DNA of 45,182 nucleotides from Clostridiales bacterium UBA1779 (lineage in GTDB: Bacteria; Bacillota; Clostridia; Oscillospirales; CAG-272): NCBI GenBank assembly GCA_002314565.1, contig DCGL01000116.1:1-45182 (forward strand). The letters are read 5' to 3'. Made by a program: the position numbers and the translations under genes. The notes beneath the pieces were generated by a model. It saw only the letters and a list, made by a program, of their open reading frames with translations. It made no database searches and was not told the DNA's origin. Shown piece after piece: positions 1 to 7,221 of the stretch (within the stretch, counting starts at the first letter, position 1; every line of letters starts with the position of its first letter).

Positions 1-60
1 GGGCGTGCGTAAAAAATGCAAAAATCTATATAATAATATAATTATTTTTGAGAAAAATGA

Positions 61-89
61 TTGACAGCAAATTTTTGATATGATATAAT
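61..89 (+). promoter_or_regulatory. Near-perfect sigma-A promoter
   Basis: TTGACA at 61-66 and TATAAT at 84-89 are separated by exactly 17 bases, and a TG at 81-82 sits one base before the -10 box, giving an extended -10 element. Transcription would start near 96 and run towards the TetR gene, leaving a leader of about 267 nt. It is the only clear consensus promoter I found in the window, so it may be the main housekeeping promoter of the cluster, subject to repression or attenuation downstream. Confidence 0.75.
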
Positions 90-192
90 ATGCACACATA
101 TAAGGGTAAAGTTCCATCACCATAATTGTACTTGCAGTTAAATTCCGCTTTTCCCACTGCAGATTTTTTCAAGACTTTCGTAATAAAAGCCG

Positions 193-220
193 GCCCAAGG
201 CTGAAATTGGGCATATTTTT
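193..220 (+). terminator. Possible intrinsic terminator or attenuator in the leader
   Basis: GCCCAA at 193-198 pairs with TTGGGC at 207-212 around an 8-base loop. The tract ATATTTTT follows, ending in five T at 216-220. The stem is short (6 bp, four G-C pairs), so termination would be partial. It lies about 100 nt after the predicted start at 96 and before the TetR gene, so it could end a short RNA of about 120 nt or act as an attenuator. Confidence 0.4.
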
Positions 221-229
221 CCGGGTGAA

Positions 230-247
230 TTTCAGTAAACACTGAAA
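230..247. promoter_or_regulatory. Perfect 7-bp inverted repeat, candidate operator or hairpin
   Basis: TTTCAGT (230-236) and ACTGAAA (241-247) form a perfect inverted repeat around AAAC. The spacing and symmetry would suit a dimeric repressor such as the TetR protein encoded 116 bases downstream, or a small RNA hairpin. The assignment to TetR is only positional. Confidence 0.3.
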
Positions 248-362
248 AACGCAGCTGTTCTGAGCCCGGAGAGGCGCCGCGGCAGCAACAGAAAATCCTG
301 CCGGGCGCAAAAAAATACGCGCGCACACGTATATATAATATAGACAAGGGGGGGTAAAAAAG

Positions 363-947
363 ATGCAGAACAAAAAGAATGAAAAAAAAGAAGCTTTGCT
401 TAATGCTGTCATAAAAGTTACCTCCCGCGACGGTCTTGAGAGACTCACCACAAAGAGCGTCGAAGCCGAAAGCGGATGCTCGGAAAGATACATCTTCCTG
501 TACTTCGGAAGCAAGGATGCGATGCTGACGCAGACCTTTGACAGAGTCGAAATGAGATTCCTGAATGCAATAGCGGCAGCCTTCAGAGAATCGGTTTCAA
601 AGGAAAAGGGAACCGAAGCCTTTCTCAGAAGAGTCTGGTATGCCGGATGGAAGGAACTCAGCGACAATCCGGATGAAACGAAATTCTTCATACGCTACTT
701 CTTCTCGGAGCAGTTTGTCAGATTCTCAAGAGAGAATCACGAGAAGAATACCGAGCCGGTTGTAAATATGTTTGCTCCGCTTTTTCTTGAAGGCCATGAC
801 GCGAGAGATTCGATAAGATACGTTCTGATGTCAATGCTCTCATCAAGCCTGACCGCGATAAACTCGCAGAAGCCTTCAGAGTCCGAAGCAATATGCGAAA
901 AAGCATTCCGCTTTATGTATAACTCTCAGAGAGATATCCTGATGTAA
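363..947 (+). CDS. TetR/AcrR-family transcriptional regulator
   Basis: Encodes 194 residues, the usual length for this family. Residues about 11-58 form the typical TetR DNA-binding domain: a first helix (LLNAVIKVT), the T-T-K-S-V-E-A-E-S-G turn, and a recognition helix around residues 39-54 with the familiar Y-x-Y/F-F-x-S/K-K-D-A-M pattern (here YIFLYFGSKDAM). Residues 60-194 are the variable, all-helical ligand and dimer domain, with no recognisable ligand class. The start at 363 follows a G-rich Shine-Dalgarno (AAGGGGGGG, 346-354). It is the first gene of the co-directional run, 18 bases from the next, so it probably controls this cluster and perhaps itself. Ligand and targets are unknown. 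Confidence 0.93.
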   Translation: MQNKKNEKKEALLNAVIKVTSRDGLERLTTKSVEAESGCSERYIFLYFGSKDAMLTQTFDRVEMRFLNAIAAAFRESVSKEKGTEAFLRRVWYAGWKELSDNPDETKFFIRYFFSEQFVRFSRENHEKNTEPVVNMFAPLFLEGHDARDSIRYVLMSMLSSSLTAINSQKPSESEAICEKAFRFMYNSQRDILM

Positions 948-965
948 AAACCGTGAGGAAGAAAG

Positions 966-1430
966 ATGATTTACATTTACGATACAGTGATAGACCCGAT
1001 GGACAGAAACCCTGTTTTCGAAAGATTCGGAACCAAGTTCAAGCTCGAAAAAAGACATAAAATGGGTGACAGGATTTACTACAGCTTTACGTCTCCCGGT
1101 ATGGAAAAGATTCTGGTGATTCCGAGCTTCATTTCGCAGTACCGTGAAATAGAAAAGTTGGTAACGAAGCAATGCCGCGGCAAGGACTATGAGGGCTGCC
1201 GCAAGGTTCTTCGCAAGCTTGTGGAAATCGAAGATGAAGATCAGTATCCTTCTGAATTATCCGAAAACAAAATAATGAACGTCGTGCTTTGTCAGTACAA
1301 GGACATCGGAATTACGTTTGAATACGAAAACAAACAAATAAAAATCGCGAAAGAGTTTGAAATCCGCCAGAACAATATCTTCGGAAACGGACAGGTGATT
1401 TCACTTCTGACAGAAGAAAAAGAAGATTGA
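966..1430 (+). CDS. Hypothetical protein, soluble, 154 residues
   Basis: I do not recognise this protein. It is 154 residues, hydrophilic and charged, with no signal peptide or membrane segment, so it is probably cytoplasmic. It begins with a beta-like stretch (MIYIYDTVID) and has a lysine/arginine-rich middle (about residues 65-90) that includes two cysteines, and a C-terminal part rich in Ile and charged residues. A GAGGA ribosome binding site (954-958) precedes the ATG at good spacing. It sits between the TetR gene and a small membrane protein with gaps of under 20 bases, so it is almost certainly co-transcribed and may help regulate or anchor the HD-GYP protein downstream. That role is inference from position only. 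Confidence 0.75.
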   Translation: MIYIYDTVIDPMDRNPVFERFGTKFKLEKRHKMGDRIYYSFTSPGMEKILVIPSFISQYREIEKLVTKQCRGKDYEGCRKVLRKLVEIEDEDQYPSELSENKIMNVVLCQYKDIGITFEYENKQIKIAKEFEIRQNNIFGNGQVISLLTEEKED

Positions 1431-1449
1431 GAAAGAAAAGGAGCCCGAT

Positions 1450-1773
1450 ATGGCAAAGGATTACAAACCGATTAAAAACCCCGTGCTGAGATTCTTCCTT
1501 GACAGTGCCGGTGTGTTCGAGCTTATTTGCAAAATCATTCTTGCAGTGATAATCATCCCATACGGAAGCCTTTTCGTAAACGGCCTGATTTTTGACAAAC
1601 TTCTGAAGGTTGTTGACGGAAACGATTTCTGGGTTATCGCCATTGTGGCCACACTCGTCATACTGTTCATACTCGGAAACGTTGCCGCAGTCTACGCCAT
1701 CGTAAGATATTCAATCGGGATCGGACGAAAGAGAATAAGTACCCCGAAGACTAAGGAGAGTGAAGAAAAGTGA
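1450..1773 (+). CDS. Small membrane protein with two predicted helices
   Basis: Encodes 107 residues of unknown function. Two hydrophobic segments are visible, about residues 20-46 and 62-86, separated by a short polar loop (KLLKVVDGND). Both tails are rich in Lys/Arg, which suggests that both ends face the cytoplasm. The start ATG is preceded by AAGGAG at a suitable distance. Its stop codon overlaps the GTG start of the HD-GYP gene (GTGA at 1770-1773), a classic sign of translational coupling, so the two products may be made in equal amounts and may act as a membrane partner and a cytoplasmic enzyme. No family is recognised. Confidence 0.75.
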   Translation: MAKDYKPIKNPVLRFFLDSAGVFELICKIILAVIIIPYGSLFVNGLIFDKLLKVVDGNDFWVIAIVATLVILFILGNVAAVYAIVRYSIGIGRKRISTPKTKESEEK

Positions 1774-3284
1774 GTATGGCACAGGCAAAGAAATTCACAA
1801 CGCTTGATTCCGCATTCGAGGCTCTTCCCGAAGAAACAAAACGTCACAGCTTAAGAGTCGCTGAGTATATGCAGATTCTGTTCCCCGAGGCCTGCTTTAC
1901 GGAACAGCTCAGGCGCGACCAGAAAGCAGAAGCAAGACTTCGCGACGATCTTACTCCGATGGCATATAACGCAGGAAAGTATCATGACATCGGAAAGGCA
2001 ATGATTCCGCTTGAGCTTCATGTTCCCCGTGATGACTTCAGCGAAGAAGAGCTTGCTCTTTACAGACGCCATCAGATATATTCTTCCAAGCTTGCCTTTG
2101 ACCGTTTCCGTGCCGATACAAAATGCTCGGCAAGAGAAGAAACCTACGGTTACGAAGCAATATCCTGTATGCACGAAAGGTGGGACGGAACGGGCTTCCC
2201 TCAGGGACTCGAGGGGAACAAAATCCCGGTTGTCGCAAGACTGCTCACAGCCTGCGACGCACTTGACCATCTTGCCTGCTCAATTCACAGCGAAAAACCG
2301 TTTGAAGATGCGCTTGACATTCTTATGTCAAAGTGCGATGAAATATACGACAGACTGATTGTGGACCTGATGTTCACGATCAAGGGTAGCCTGAAAAAAG
2401 TATTTCTGGAAAACCTTGAATACACGGACTCGATTCCGAAAATCGACACTGTGGTGCCTGCTTCCGGAAAGCGTACGGTAAAGTTGCGGTACAGACAGAT
2501 AAAAGACCGCATGTCAGGCAGGACGCTGGGACTTGAAGCGGTTCCGATGTTCCGCGTAGGAGATGACTGGAAAGATTACAGCGGGGTCAGCGAAATACTT
2601 GCCGACACAAAAGAAAAGCAGAACAAAGAACTGAGGCGTCGCCTGTTCATTTATCTTACCTGCGAAGCCTGCGATATGATAAGGCATTGCAGTGCGGCGA
2701 GAATCGATGCCGGTTGCATGACGGTTAACTACCCTGCGGTTTTCTTAAAACAGAAAGGTGCGGCACAGGACATCATCTCGGTTGTGACCGATGAAGAAAT
2801 CGGACCGGAAAAATTCCGTGTCATCGTTCACGGAATGCTTTTCAATCAGTCAAGCGCAACTCTGCAGAAAAACATAACGGCTCTGAAAGAGGCCGGGATC
2901 AAAACGGTTCTTACCTGTACTGAGCTTGTCGCGGAACCCGCAGATACGCCGAAGGATGCAGAGAGAATGCTTCTCACGGCAGACCGGGTTATCGAAAGCG
3001 GAATTTCGATTTTCCGTCTTGACAGAGCGGATGCCGAAAAGGCAGACGACGAAGCCGGGGTTGCGGAATTCGAAAAGCTCGCACGTGCCGGAATAGAATT
3101 TGCCAGCGACGCACTTGACGGTGAGCTTGTACGCCCCACTCTGAATCTTCTGAACGTGACGGAAATCGGCGACTCAAAGAACGATTTGCTGTTTGACGAA
3201 GACGAAATAATCAAAAGATTCCTGGCTGCCGAAAACGGGGAGCGGGATGAACAGCCTGCAGAAGAGACTGCGGCTGACAATTAA
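1770..3284 (+). CDS. HD-GYP domain protein with C-terminal degenerate EAL-like domain
   Basis: Encodes 504 residues, no membrane segment, so cytoplasmic. Residues about 15-205 are an HD-GYP domain, the family that hydrolyses cyclic-di-GMP: H26, the H72-D73-I-G-K signature, H101, and H135-E-R-W-D-G-T-G-F-P followed by I152-P-V-V-A-R and D163. The usual HHE pair reads MHE, so one metal ligand is replaced by M134, and GYP reads GFP. Residues about 235-460 resemble an EAL domain in order of motifs: Y-R-Q-I-K at 241, G-L-E-A-V at 254-258, T-V-N at 318-320, L-K-E-A-G at 372-376, and F-R-L-D-R at 415-419. However, the metal-binding Glu and the DDFG motif are missing, so this half is probably a binding or scaffold domain. 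GTG start, coupled to the preceding gene; AAGGAG lies at 1753-1758. An ATG at 1776 is an alternative start. Likely links the locus to c-di-GMP level. Confidence 0.85.
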   Translation: MSMAQAKKFTTLDSAFEALPEETKRHSLRVAEYMQILFPEACFTEQLRRDQKAEARLRDDLTPMAYNAGKYHDIGKAMIPLELHVPRDDFSEEELALYRRHQIYSSKLAFDRFRADTKCSAREETYGYEAISCMHERWDGTGFPQGLEGNKIPVVARLLTACDALDHLACSIHSEKPFEDALDILMSKCDEIYDRLIVDLMFTIKGSLKKVFLENLEYTDSIPKIDTVVPASGKRTVKLRYRQIKDRMSGRTLGLEAVPMFRVGDDWKDYSGVSEILADTKEKQNKELRRRLFIYLTCEACDMIRHCSAARIDAGCMTVNYPAVFLKQKGAAQDIISVVTDEEIGPEKFRVIVHGMLFNQSSATLQKNITALKEAGIKTVLTCTELVAEPADTPKDAERMLLTADRVIESGISIFRLDRADAEKADDEAGVAEFEKLARAGIEFASDALDGELVRPTLNLLNVTEIGDSKNDLLFDEDEIIKRFLAAENGERDEQPAEETAADN

Positions 3285-3331
3285 AACACAAAGCTTGAGG
3301 TAATTTATAAAAATTTCAGAAAGGAGAAGCC

Positions 3332-4576
3332 ATGGCACTGCACGAACCGCCTTCCGATGAGATGAAGGCAAAGGCAGTCAAGGATACCGAAGGCCGGGGA
3401 CCGAAAGCCCCGCACGATACGGAAAAAGAACCGAAAGCACCGAACGGTATTTTCAGAAAGCCGAGCGGAGAATATCAGGCAAAAGCACTGACGCCGGATG
3501 AAATCAGCGCCTTGCTTCCTTACTACGCCGACATCGGCGAAAGACCTCCTTTCTACAGACCGATTAAGAGAATCCTCTGGGACAGAAAGCTGTTCAGAGA
3601 ACGCAGAAAGCTGAGGAAGCAATTAAAGTACGAATTCCTGATGAAGTTAAAGCCCAGGGAATTCGAGGAGCTTGCAACCGAAGTCGGACTTGGACTTGAA
3701 CACACACCCTGGCTGCTTCTGTGGTGGTTCTTCAATTGGCTTTTCGGAGCCGGTGGACTTGCAACCCTGCTCGGACTCGGGCTGCTGGCGATGGGAGGAA
3801 TTTACGCTTGGTCTGCCATATCGGAGCTGGCGGGATCCTTCACGGTACAGATAAACTACAACACGATGCAGAGCGGTTTCGTTCTTTCGGAAACCGCAGA
3901 CTTTGCAGTAAAAACCGGACGACTGATAAGCACCGAGCTCGAGGGTGTCAACGCAATGACGCTTTCCGATCTTCCTAAGGATATCGACGAATATGACGGA
4001 ACAAGGAACGGTGCAAGATATGTGGCATATTCGTTTTACATCAGAAATGACGGAAATGTAGTTGACAGTTATGAATATGTCCTTCATATGTCGGACAGTT
4101 CAAGAGATGCCGACCTTGCAGTCTGGTGTATGCTTTTTGAAGATGGACATCAAATTATATATGCCGATGCTTCGGCTGACGGTGATCCGGAAAGAATCTG
4201 GGGATATAAAATACCGCCCTTCTACAATCTGGCCTACGATCCCGCAAATCAGTACTATCAGAAAGCGGAAGACAAGGACGGACGCTGGGGAATTCAGACC
4301 ACACCCTTTGAAAGCCGAGACGTTGTTGTCCGCGGAATCGTAACTGATATCGAACCGGGGGAAATACACAGATATACGGTTGTTCTCTGGGTTGAAGGCT
4401 ATGACCCCGAATGCACTGACAGCATCCTCGACGGATATGCAAAATACTATATGGAATTCAATCAGGTCGATAAAGAAAAAGTCAACTTGTTCTCGAACCT
4501 CTACCGCACTGAATTTGATAAGCCTCTGACACAGGGCGGGCTTGAAGAGTCCGAAGAAACACAGTCGGCTGAATGA
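3332..4576 (+). CDS. Membrane-spanning TasA-like/W-E-G-D-C family surface protein with cytoplasmic tail
   Basis: Encodes 414 residues. Residues 1-125 are hydrophilic and basic near the membrane (RERRKLRKQLKY at 89-100), so probably cytoplasmic. Residues 127-162 are strongly hydrophobic and end in GGIYAWSAIS, which resembles the signal segments of SipW-dependent proteins (T-Y-A-W). Residues 165-390 should be outside and beta-rich. The motif W353-V-E-G-Y-D-P-E-C361 followed by I-x-x-G matches the C-termini of the two minor subunits downstream (WLEGNDADC, WVEGQDADC). The unusually long N-terminal tail suggests an uncleaved or late-cleaved membrane base for the fibre, or a sensor of assembly. AAAGGAG precedes the start. 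It lies between the HD-GYP gene and the likely major subunit. The family link is seen; the anchor role is inference. Confidence 0.75.
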   Translation: MALHEPPSDEMKAKAVKDTEGRGPKAPHDTEKEPKAPNGIFRKPSGEYQAKALTPDEISALLPYYADIGERPPFYRPIKRILWDRKLFRERRKLRKQLKYEFLMKLKPREFEELATEVGLGLEHTPWLLLWWFFNWLFGAGGLATLLGLGLLAMGGIYAWSAISELAGSFTVQINYNTMQSGFVLSETADFAVKTGRLISTELEGVNAMTLSDLPKDIDEYDGTRNGARYVAYSFYIRNDGNVVDSYEYVLHMSDSSRDADLAVWCMLFEDGHQIIYADASADGDPERIWGYKIPPFYNLAYDPANQYYQKAEDKDGRWGIQTTPFESRDVVVRGIVTDIEPGEIHRYTVVLWVEGYDPECTDSILDGYAKYYMEFNQVDKEKVNLFSNLYRTEFDKPLTQGGLEESEETQSAE

Positions 4577-4752
4577 AAAAATCAGCCCAAAGAAAAAAAC
4601 ATCTCAGTAACTCAGAAACGACAAACACAATAATTCATCAAGAGACACCAAAGAAGCAACGCCTTCGGTTTCACAATAAGTTATCAATATTCCGAAGCCT
4701 GCCGGCAAAGGAAAAGATAAAAATAAAAAGTTTCAAAACAAGGAGAAACAAA
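4577..4752 (+). promoter_or_regulatory. Gap before major subunit; strong RBS at 4740-4745
   Basis: The frame of the next gene is open back to an ATG at 4573 that overlaps the previous stop. That 60-codon extension is Lys/Arg/Gln-rich, would bury the signal peptide, and has no ribosome binding site. AAGGAG at 4740-4745, 7 bases before ATG 4753, decides the start. The gap also holds CTTCGG (4663-4668) facing CCGAAG (4692-4697), a weak hairpin with a 23-base loop. No clear promoter boxes are visible. Confidence 0.6.
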
Positions 4753-5853
4753 ATGAAGCACCTCAAATCAAAACTGATTTCCGCTATCGCAATGCTTGCA
4801 GTAGCCGCTGTAATGATGACATCCGCCACTTACGCTTGGATGACCATTTCAACCAACCCCGAAATCTCTGATATCAAGGCAAACGTTGTCGCCAACGGAA
4901 ACTTTGAAATCGCCCTCGACGCCGGTTCAATGACCAAGCCCGGCGCTTCAACAACCAGCGATGCCGGCAAGAACGAAACCTGGGGTAATCTCGTAGACCT
5001 CAAGGGCGCATTCCAGACCTCTTCCGGTGGAATCGCAACACTTCAGCTCAAGCCCGTAGGAATCATCAGCTCTGCCATCACCGTTCTTGACAGCTCCGGA
5101 ATCGCCAACAGCTCAGGCGTTGTAGTATTCCAGTATCCCGAATACGGTAAAGACGGTAGAATTTCCAAGCTCACAAACCTCAACAGAGTCCGTGCAACAG
5201 ACGGTGCTGCCGACAACTTCAAGGATCTCGGCGGTGTATATTTCTACACAACATCCAGCGCAGTTAAGTCTTCCGGTATTTCCGACATCAGCTCCAACGA
5301 AGTTTATGCCGTAGAAATCGACTACTGGCTCAGAACCAATGCCGAAAATTCTTCCGCCATCACACTGGTAGCTCCTTCCTCCGGAATCAGCTCCAGCTCA
5401 ACACCCGACTCCGGTGTTTCAAGATCTGAAGACGCTGCCGATACATACGCCGGCGAAAACGGTCTCGGCTCATTCATCAGCATTGATACAGTTACAATCC
5501 TTCTTGCCGATACAACCGATAAGAAAGTATACGAAGCTGTTCCTTCTGCCATCGCTTCTTCATCCTTCTACTCCCTCGCTCTGAAGGAAGTTGAATGGAA
5601 AGAATCTACCAAGACATACGAAGTCAAGTCCGGCGGAATCGAATACATCAAGCTCGACAAGGACGAAGCCAAGCTTATCAGAATGTACATCTTCATGGAC
5701 GGTGCCGTTCTTGAAAACTCCGATGCAAAGCTTACTATGACTGAGTTCACAATGAACGTACAGTTCACAAGCAACAAGGAACTCACCGCTATGGACGTTC
5801 CCATGACTGATTACGACAGAGCCTCTGCCATCTCTTCCTCCGCTGCATGGTAA
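4753..5853 (+). CDS. Probable major fibre subunit, TasA-like with SipW-type signal peptide
   Basis: Encodes 366 residues from ATG 4753. The N-terminus has a short basic stretch, a hydrophobic core at about residues 8-23, then S-A-T-Y-A-W-M-T-I-S, the T-Y-A-W cleavage-region pattern of SipW-dependent subunits. The mature part is Ser/Gly/Ala-rich, contains no cysteine, repeats SSGI-like motifs, and shares with its paralogues a P-E-Y-x-x-D-G-R segment and a Y-W-L-R strand. The C-terminal W-E-G-D-C motif is degenerate here (FMDGAVLEN near 314-322), and the chain ends SSSAAW. Codon use is sharply biased: Ile is ATC or ATT with no ATA, Lys nearly all AAG, and Leu mostly CTC/CTT, unlike the neighbours. 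This points to very high expression and so to the main structural subunit. Fibre formation is inference. Confidence 0.8.
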   Translation: MKHLKSKLISAIAMLAVAAVMMTSATYAWMTISTNPEISDIKANVVANGNFEIALDAGSMTKPGASTTSDAGKNETWGNLVDLKGAFQTSSGGIATLQLKPVGIISSAITVLDSSGIANSSGVVVFQYPEYGKDGRISKLTNLNRVRATDGAADNFKDLGGVYFYTTSSAVKSSGISDISSNEVYAVEIDYWLRTNAENSSAITLVAPSSGISSSSTPDSGVSRSEDAADTYAGENGLGSFISIDTVTILLADTTDKKVYEAVPSAIASSSFYSLALKEVEWKESTKTYEVKSGGIEYIKLDKDEAKLIRMYIFMDGAVLENSDAKLTMTEFTMNVQFTSNKELTAMDVPMTDYDRASAISSSAAW

Positions 5854-5874
5854 TCAATCACTGAAAAACAATAG

Positions 5875-5896
5875 TCCGCCGCTTAATTGCGGCGGA
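5875..5896 (+). other. Stem-loop after the major subunit gene
   Basis: TCCGCCGC (5875-5882) pairs perfectly with GCGGCGGA (5889-5896) around TTAATT. No U-tract follows, so it is not a standard terminator. It starts 21 bases after the stop codon and could protect the abundant upstream mRNA from 3' decay or cause partial termination, lowering expression of the minor subunits. Confidence 0.65.
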
Positions 5897-5916
5897 TAAA
5901 TGCGCAGACACATTTC

Positions 5917-5956
5917 GTTCACAATCTGTTTTGTGCGTACAGAACAGATTGTGAAC
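5917..5956 (+). other. Long perfect hairpin before second subunit gene
   Basis: A 14-base arm at 5917-5930 (GTTCACAATCTGTT) is the exact reverse complement of 5943-5956. The bases between can extend the stem by four more pairs (one T-G) to a GCGT tetraloop at 5935-5938, giving about 18 bp. No U-tract follows. As DNA it is also a large dyad that a dimeric regulator could bind. It lies 42 bases before the next start and is the longest hairpin I found in the window. Confidence 0.75.
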
Positions 5957-5983
5957 TGACCGAAAAGCCATGACATTTCTATG

Positions 5984-5990
5984 AAAGGAG
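5984..5990 (+). promoter_or_regulatory. RBS that selects a TTG start
   Basis: AAAGGAG at 5984-5990 lies 8 bases before TTG 5999 in frame. The ATG at 5981 overlaps this site and has no Shine-Dalgarno of its own, so the TTG is the better start. Confidence 0.75.
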
Positions 5991-5998
5991 CAATCGAT

Positions 5999-7018
5999 TT
6001 GAGCAAGCAGCTGAAAACGGTAATATCACTGGTTCTCACTGTGGCGGCGCTGCTGTCACTGGTCGGTGCCACGTATGCGTGGCTGACGATGTCGGATGCT
6101 CCTATGGTTTCAGACCTGGCTCTGTATCTCGTTTCAGACAACGATATGGCTTTTCTTGTGGCTCCCGATGTGGACGGAGAGCCGGGCGAATTCGGCCTGA
6201 TTTTGGATCTTTCCACAAGCTCACAAAGAGGGACGCTCTTAAAACCGGTCACCTTCTCGGCATCTCAGTTTGCCTTTCTTCTGCCCGAATACGCGCTTGA
6301 CGGCAGAATCAAAGCGGGCTCACCGATATACCTTGAAACGACCATAGATACACCGTCCATCTATTCACCTTATATCTCCCCGGCGGCAGACTCGGAGATA
6401 TTGGGTGAGTACGTATACAAGACAACGTTCTGGGTTAGAGCCGACGCGGTTCCGGTTGACGTTTCCCTTGCGTCGACGTTCACAAATACAGACGGGGTCG
6501 AAGTTACCGGAAGTTATCTTGTCGGCGAACCGATTTGGAATGATACTTCATATTATCACGAAAACAGCGGAAGCGGAGCCGAATATGCAATCAGAATCGG
6601 ACTTTACTTCTTCGGAACCGAAGAAGACCCCGATGACCACCGCTTCGTCATCATTGAACCCAACGCGGACGGCGGAAATGCCGTTCTGTACGACAGCAAA
6701 TACTTTACACAGAGCGTCGACGGCGAAGGAATGGACCTTGCAGCCGGCGACAAACGCGTTACTCTGATTCAGCAATACAGTTCAGGATGGAAAGAGAAGG
6801 ATCCCATTCTGAAGGGCGAGGTTGATTACACTTCAGGGAAGGTAATCGGCGACGACTACATAATCACAATACAGCAGGCAGAGACCAGAAAAGTTGAACT
6901 TTACGTCTGGCTCGAAGGAAACGATGCGGACTGTCTGAATACGATTTCTTCAGGCCGTATCATCGGAAACCTTGTGTTTGGTGCCGATATTTCCAATCTG
7001 CCTCTCAATCCCGAATAA
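5999..7018 (+). CDS. Probable minor fibre subunit, W-E-G-D-C family, SipW-type signal peptide
   Basis: Encodes 339 residues from TTG 5999 (an in-frame ATG lies 18 bases upstream but lacks an RBS). A signal-like helix spans about residues 6-24, followed by G-A-T-Y-A-W-L-T-M-S-D-A-P. The mature part has L-P-E-Y-A-L-D-G-R-I, shared with the major subunit; F-W-V-R; an E-P-N-A-D segment shared with the next protein; and a C-terminal W304-L-E-G-N-D-A-D-C312 followed by I-S-S-G. It is a paralogue of the 4753 and 7222 products. The TTG start and the hairpins upstream suggest lower expression than the major subunit. It is probably exported, trimmed by the SipW-type peptidase at 8916, and incorporated as a minor component; this role is inference. 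Confidence 0.78.
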   Translation: MSKQLKTVISLVLTVAALLSLVGATYAWLTMSDAPMVSDLALYLVSDNDMAFLVAPDVDGEPGEFGLILDLSTSSQRGTLLKPVTFSASQFAFLLPEYALDGRIKAGSPIYLETTIDTPSIYSPYISPAADSEILGEYVYKTTFWVRADAVPVDVSLASTFTNTDGVEVTGSYLVGEPIWNDTSYYHENSGSGAEYAIRIGLYFFGTEEDPDDHRFVIIEPNADGGNAVLYDSKYFTQSVDGEGMDLAAGDKRVTLIQQYSSGWKEKDPILKGEVDYTSGKVIGDDYIITIQQAETRKVELYVWLEGNDADCLNTISSGRIIGNLVFGADISNLPLNPE

Positions 7019-7099
7019 ATCACGCCTCAGGCGGATTCATTCAGGATTTCGGAAAAGCACCTTGCAAAGCAAAACAAAAATCATTTAAAACGGAAAACA

Positions 7100-7115
7100 A
7101 CCCGCTTCTGCGGGT
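7100..7115 (+). other. Small stem-loop between minor subunit genes
   Basis: ACCCGC (7100-7105) pairs with GCGGGT (7110-7115) around TTCT. A second weak one, CCCGG (7128-7132) with CCGGG (7141-7145), follows. No U-tract. The rest of the 203-base gap (7019-7221) shows nothing else I can name. Confidence 0.5.
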
Positions 7116-7221
7116 GACAATAAATTACCCGGGAAATTAGCCGGGAAAGCCAATCAATCAAAAGCAAGTCAATTGCAGAGTTCCGGCGGGAAATCTGAAA
7201 GAAACGGAAGGGGGGACGGGG

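Larger units (their letters stand above)
1..362. other. Non-coding leader region upstream of the cluster
   Basis: I see no convincing gene here. The longest open frame is a minus-strand one that runs antisense through the TetR gene and looks like a shadow. The first 100 bases are very AT-rich and hold a near-consensus promoter. The following 270 bases hold several short inverted repeats, including GCCCGG at 264-269 facing CCGGGC at 301-306 and CGGCAG at 280-285 facing CTGCCG at 298-303. A second TATAAT lies at 334-339, just before the TetR ribosome binding site, without a clear -35 box. The region is likely a long 5' leader or a small-RNA locus plus leader; which one cannot be told from sequence alone. 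Confidence 0.6.

Noticed and set aside
26..691. Minus-strand open frame of 221 codons over the promoter and TetR gene
   Set aside because: Antisense to a clear TetR gene, no ribosome binding site, odd composition, and it would cover the promoter.
4573..4752. 60-codon N-terminal extension of the major subunit
   Set aside because: No RBS for the ATG at 4573, basic low-complexity sequence before the signal peptide, and a perfect RBS for ATG 4753.
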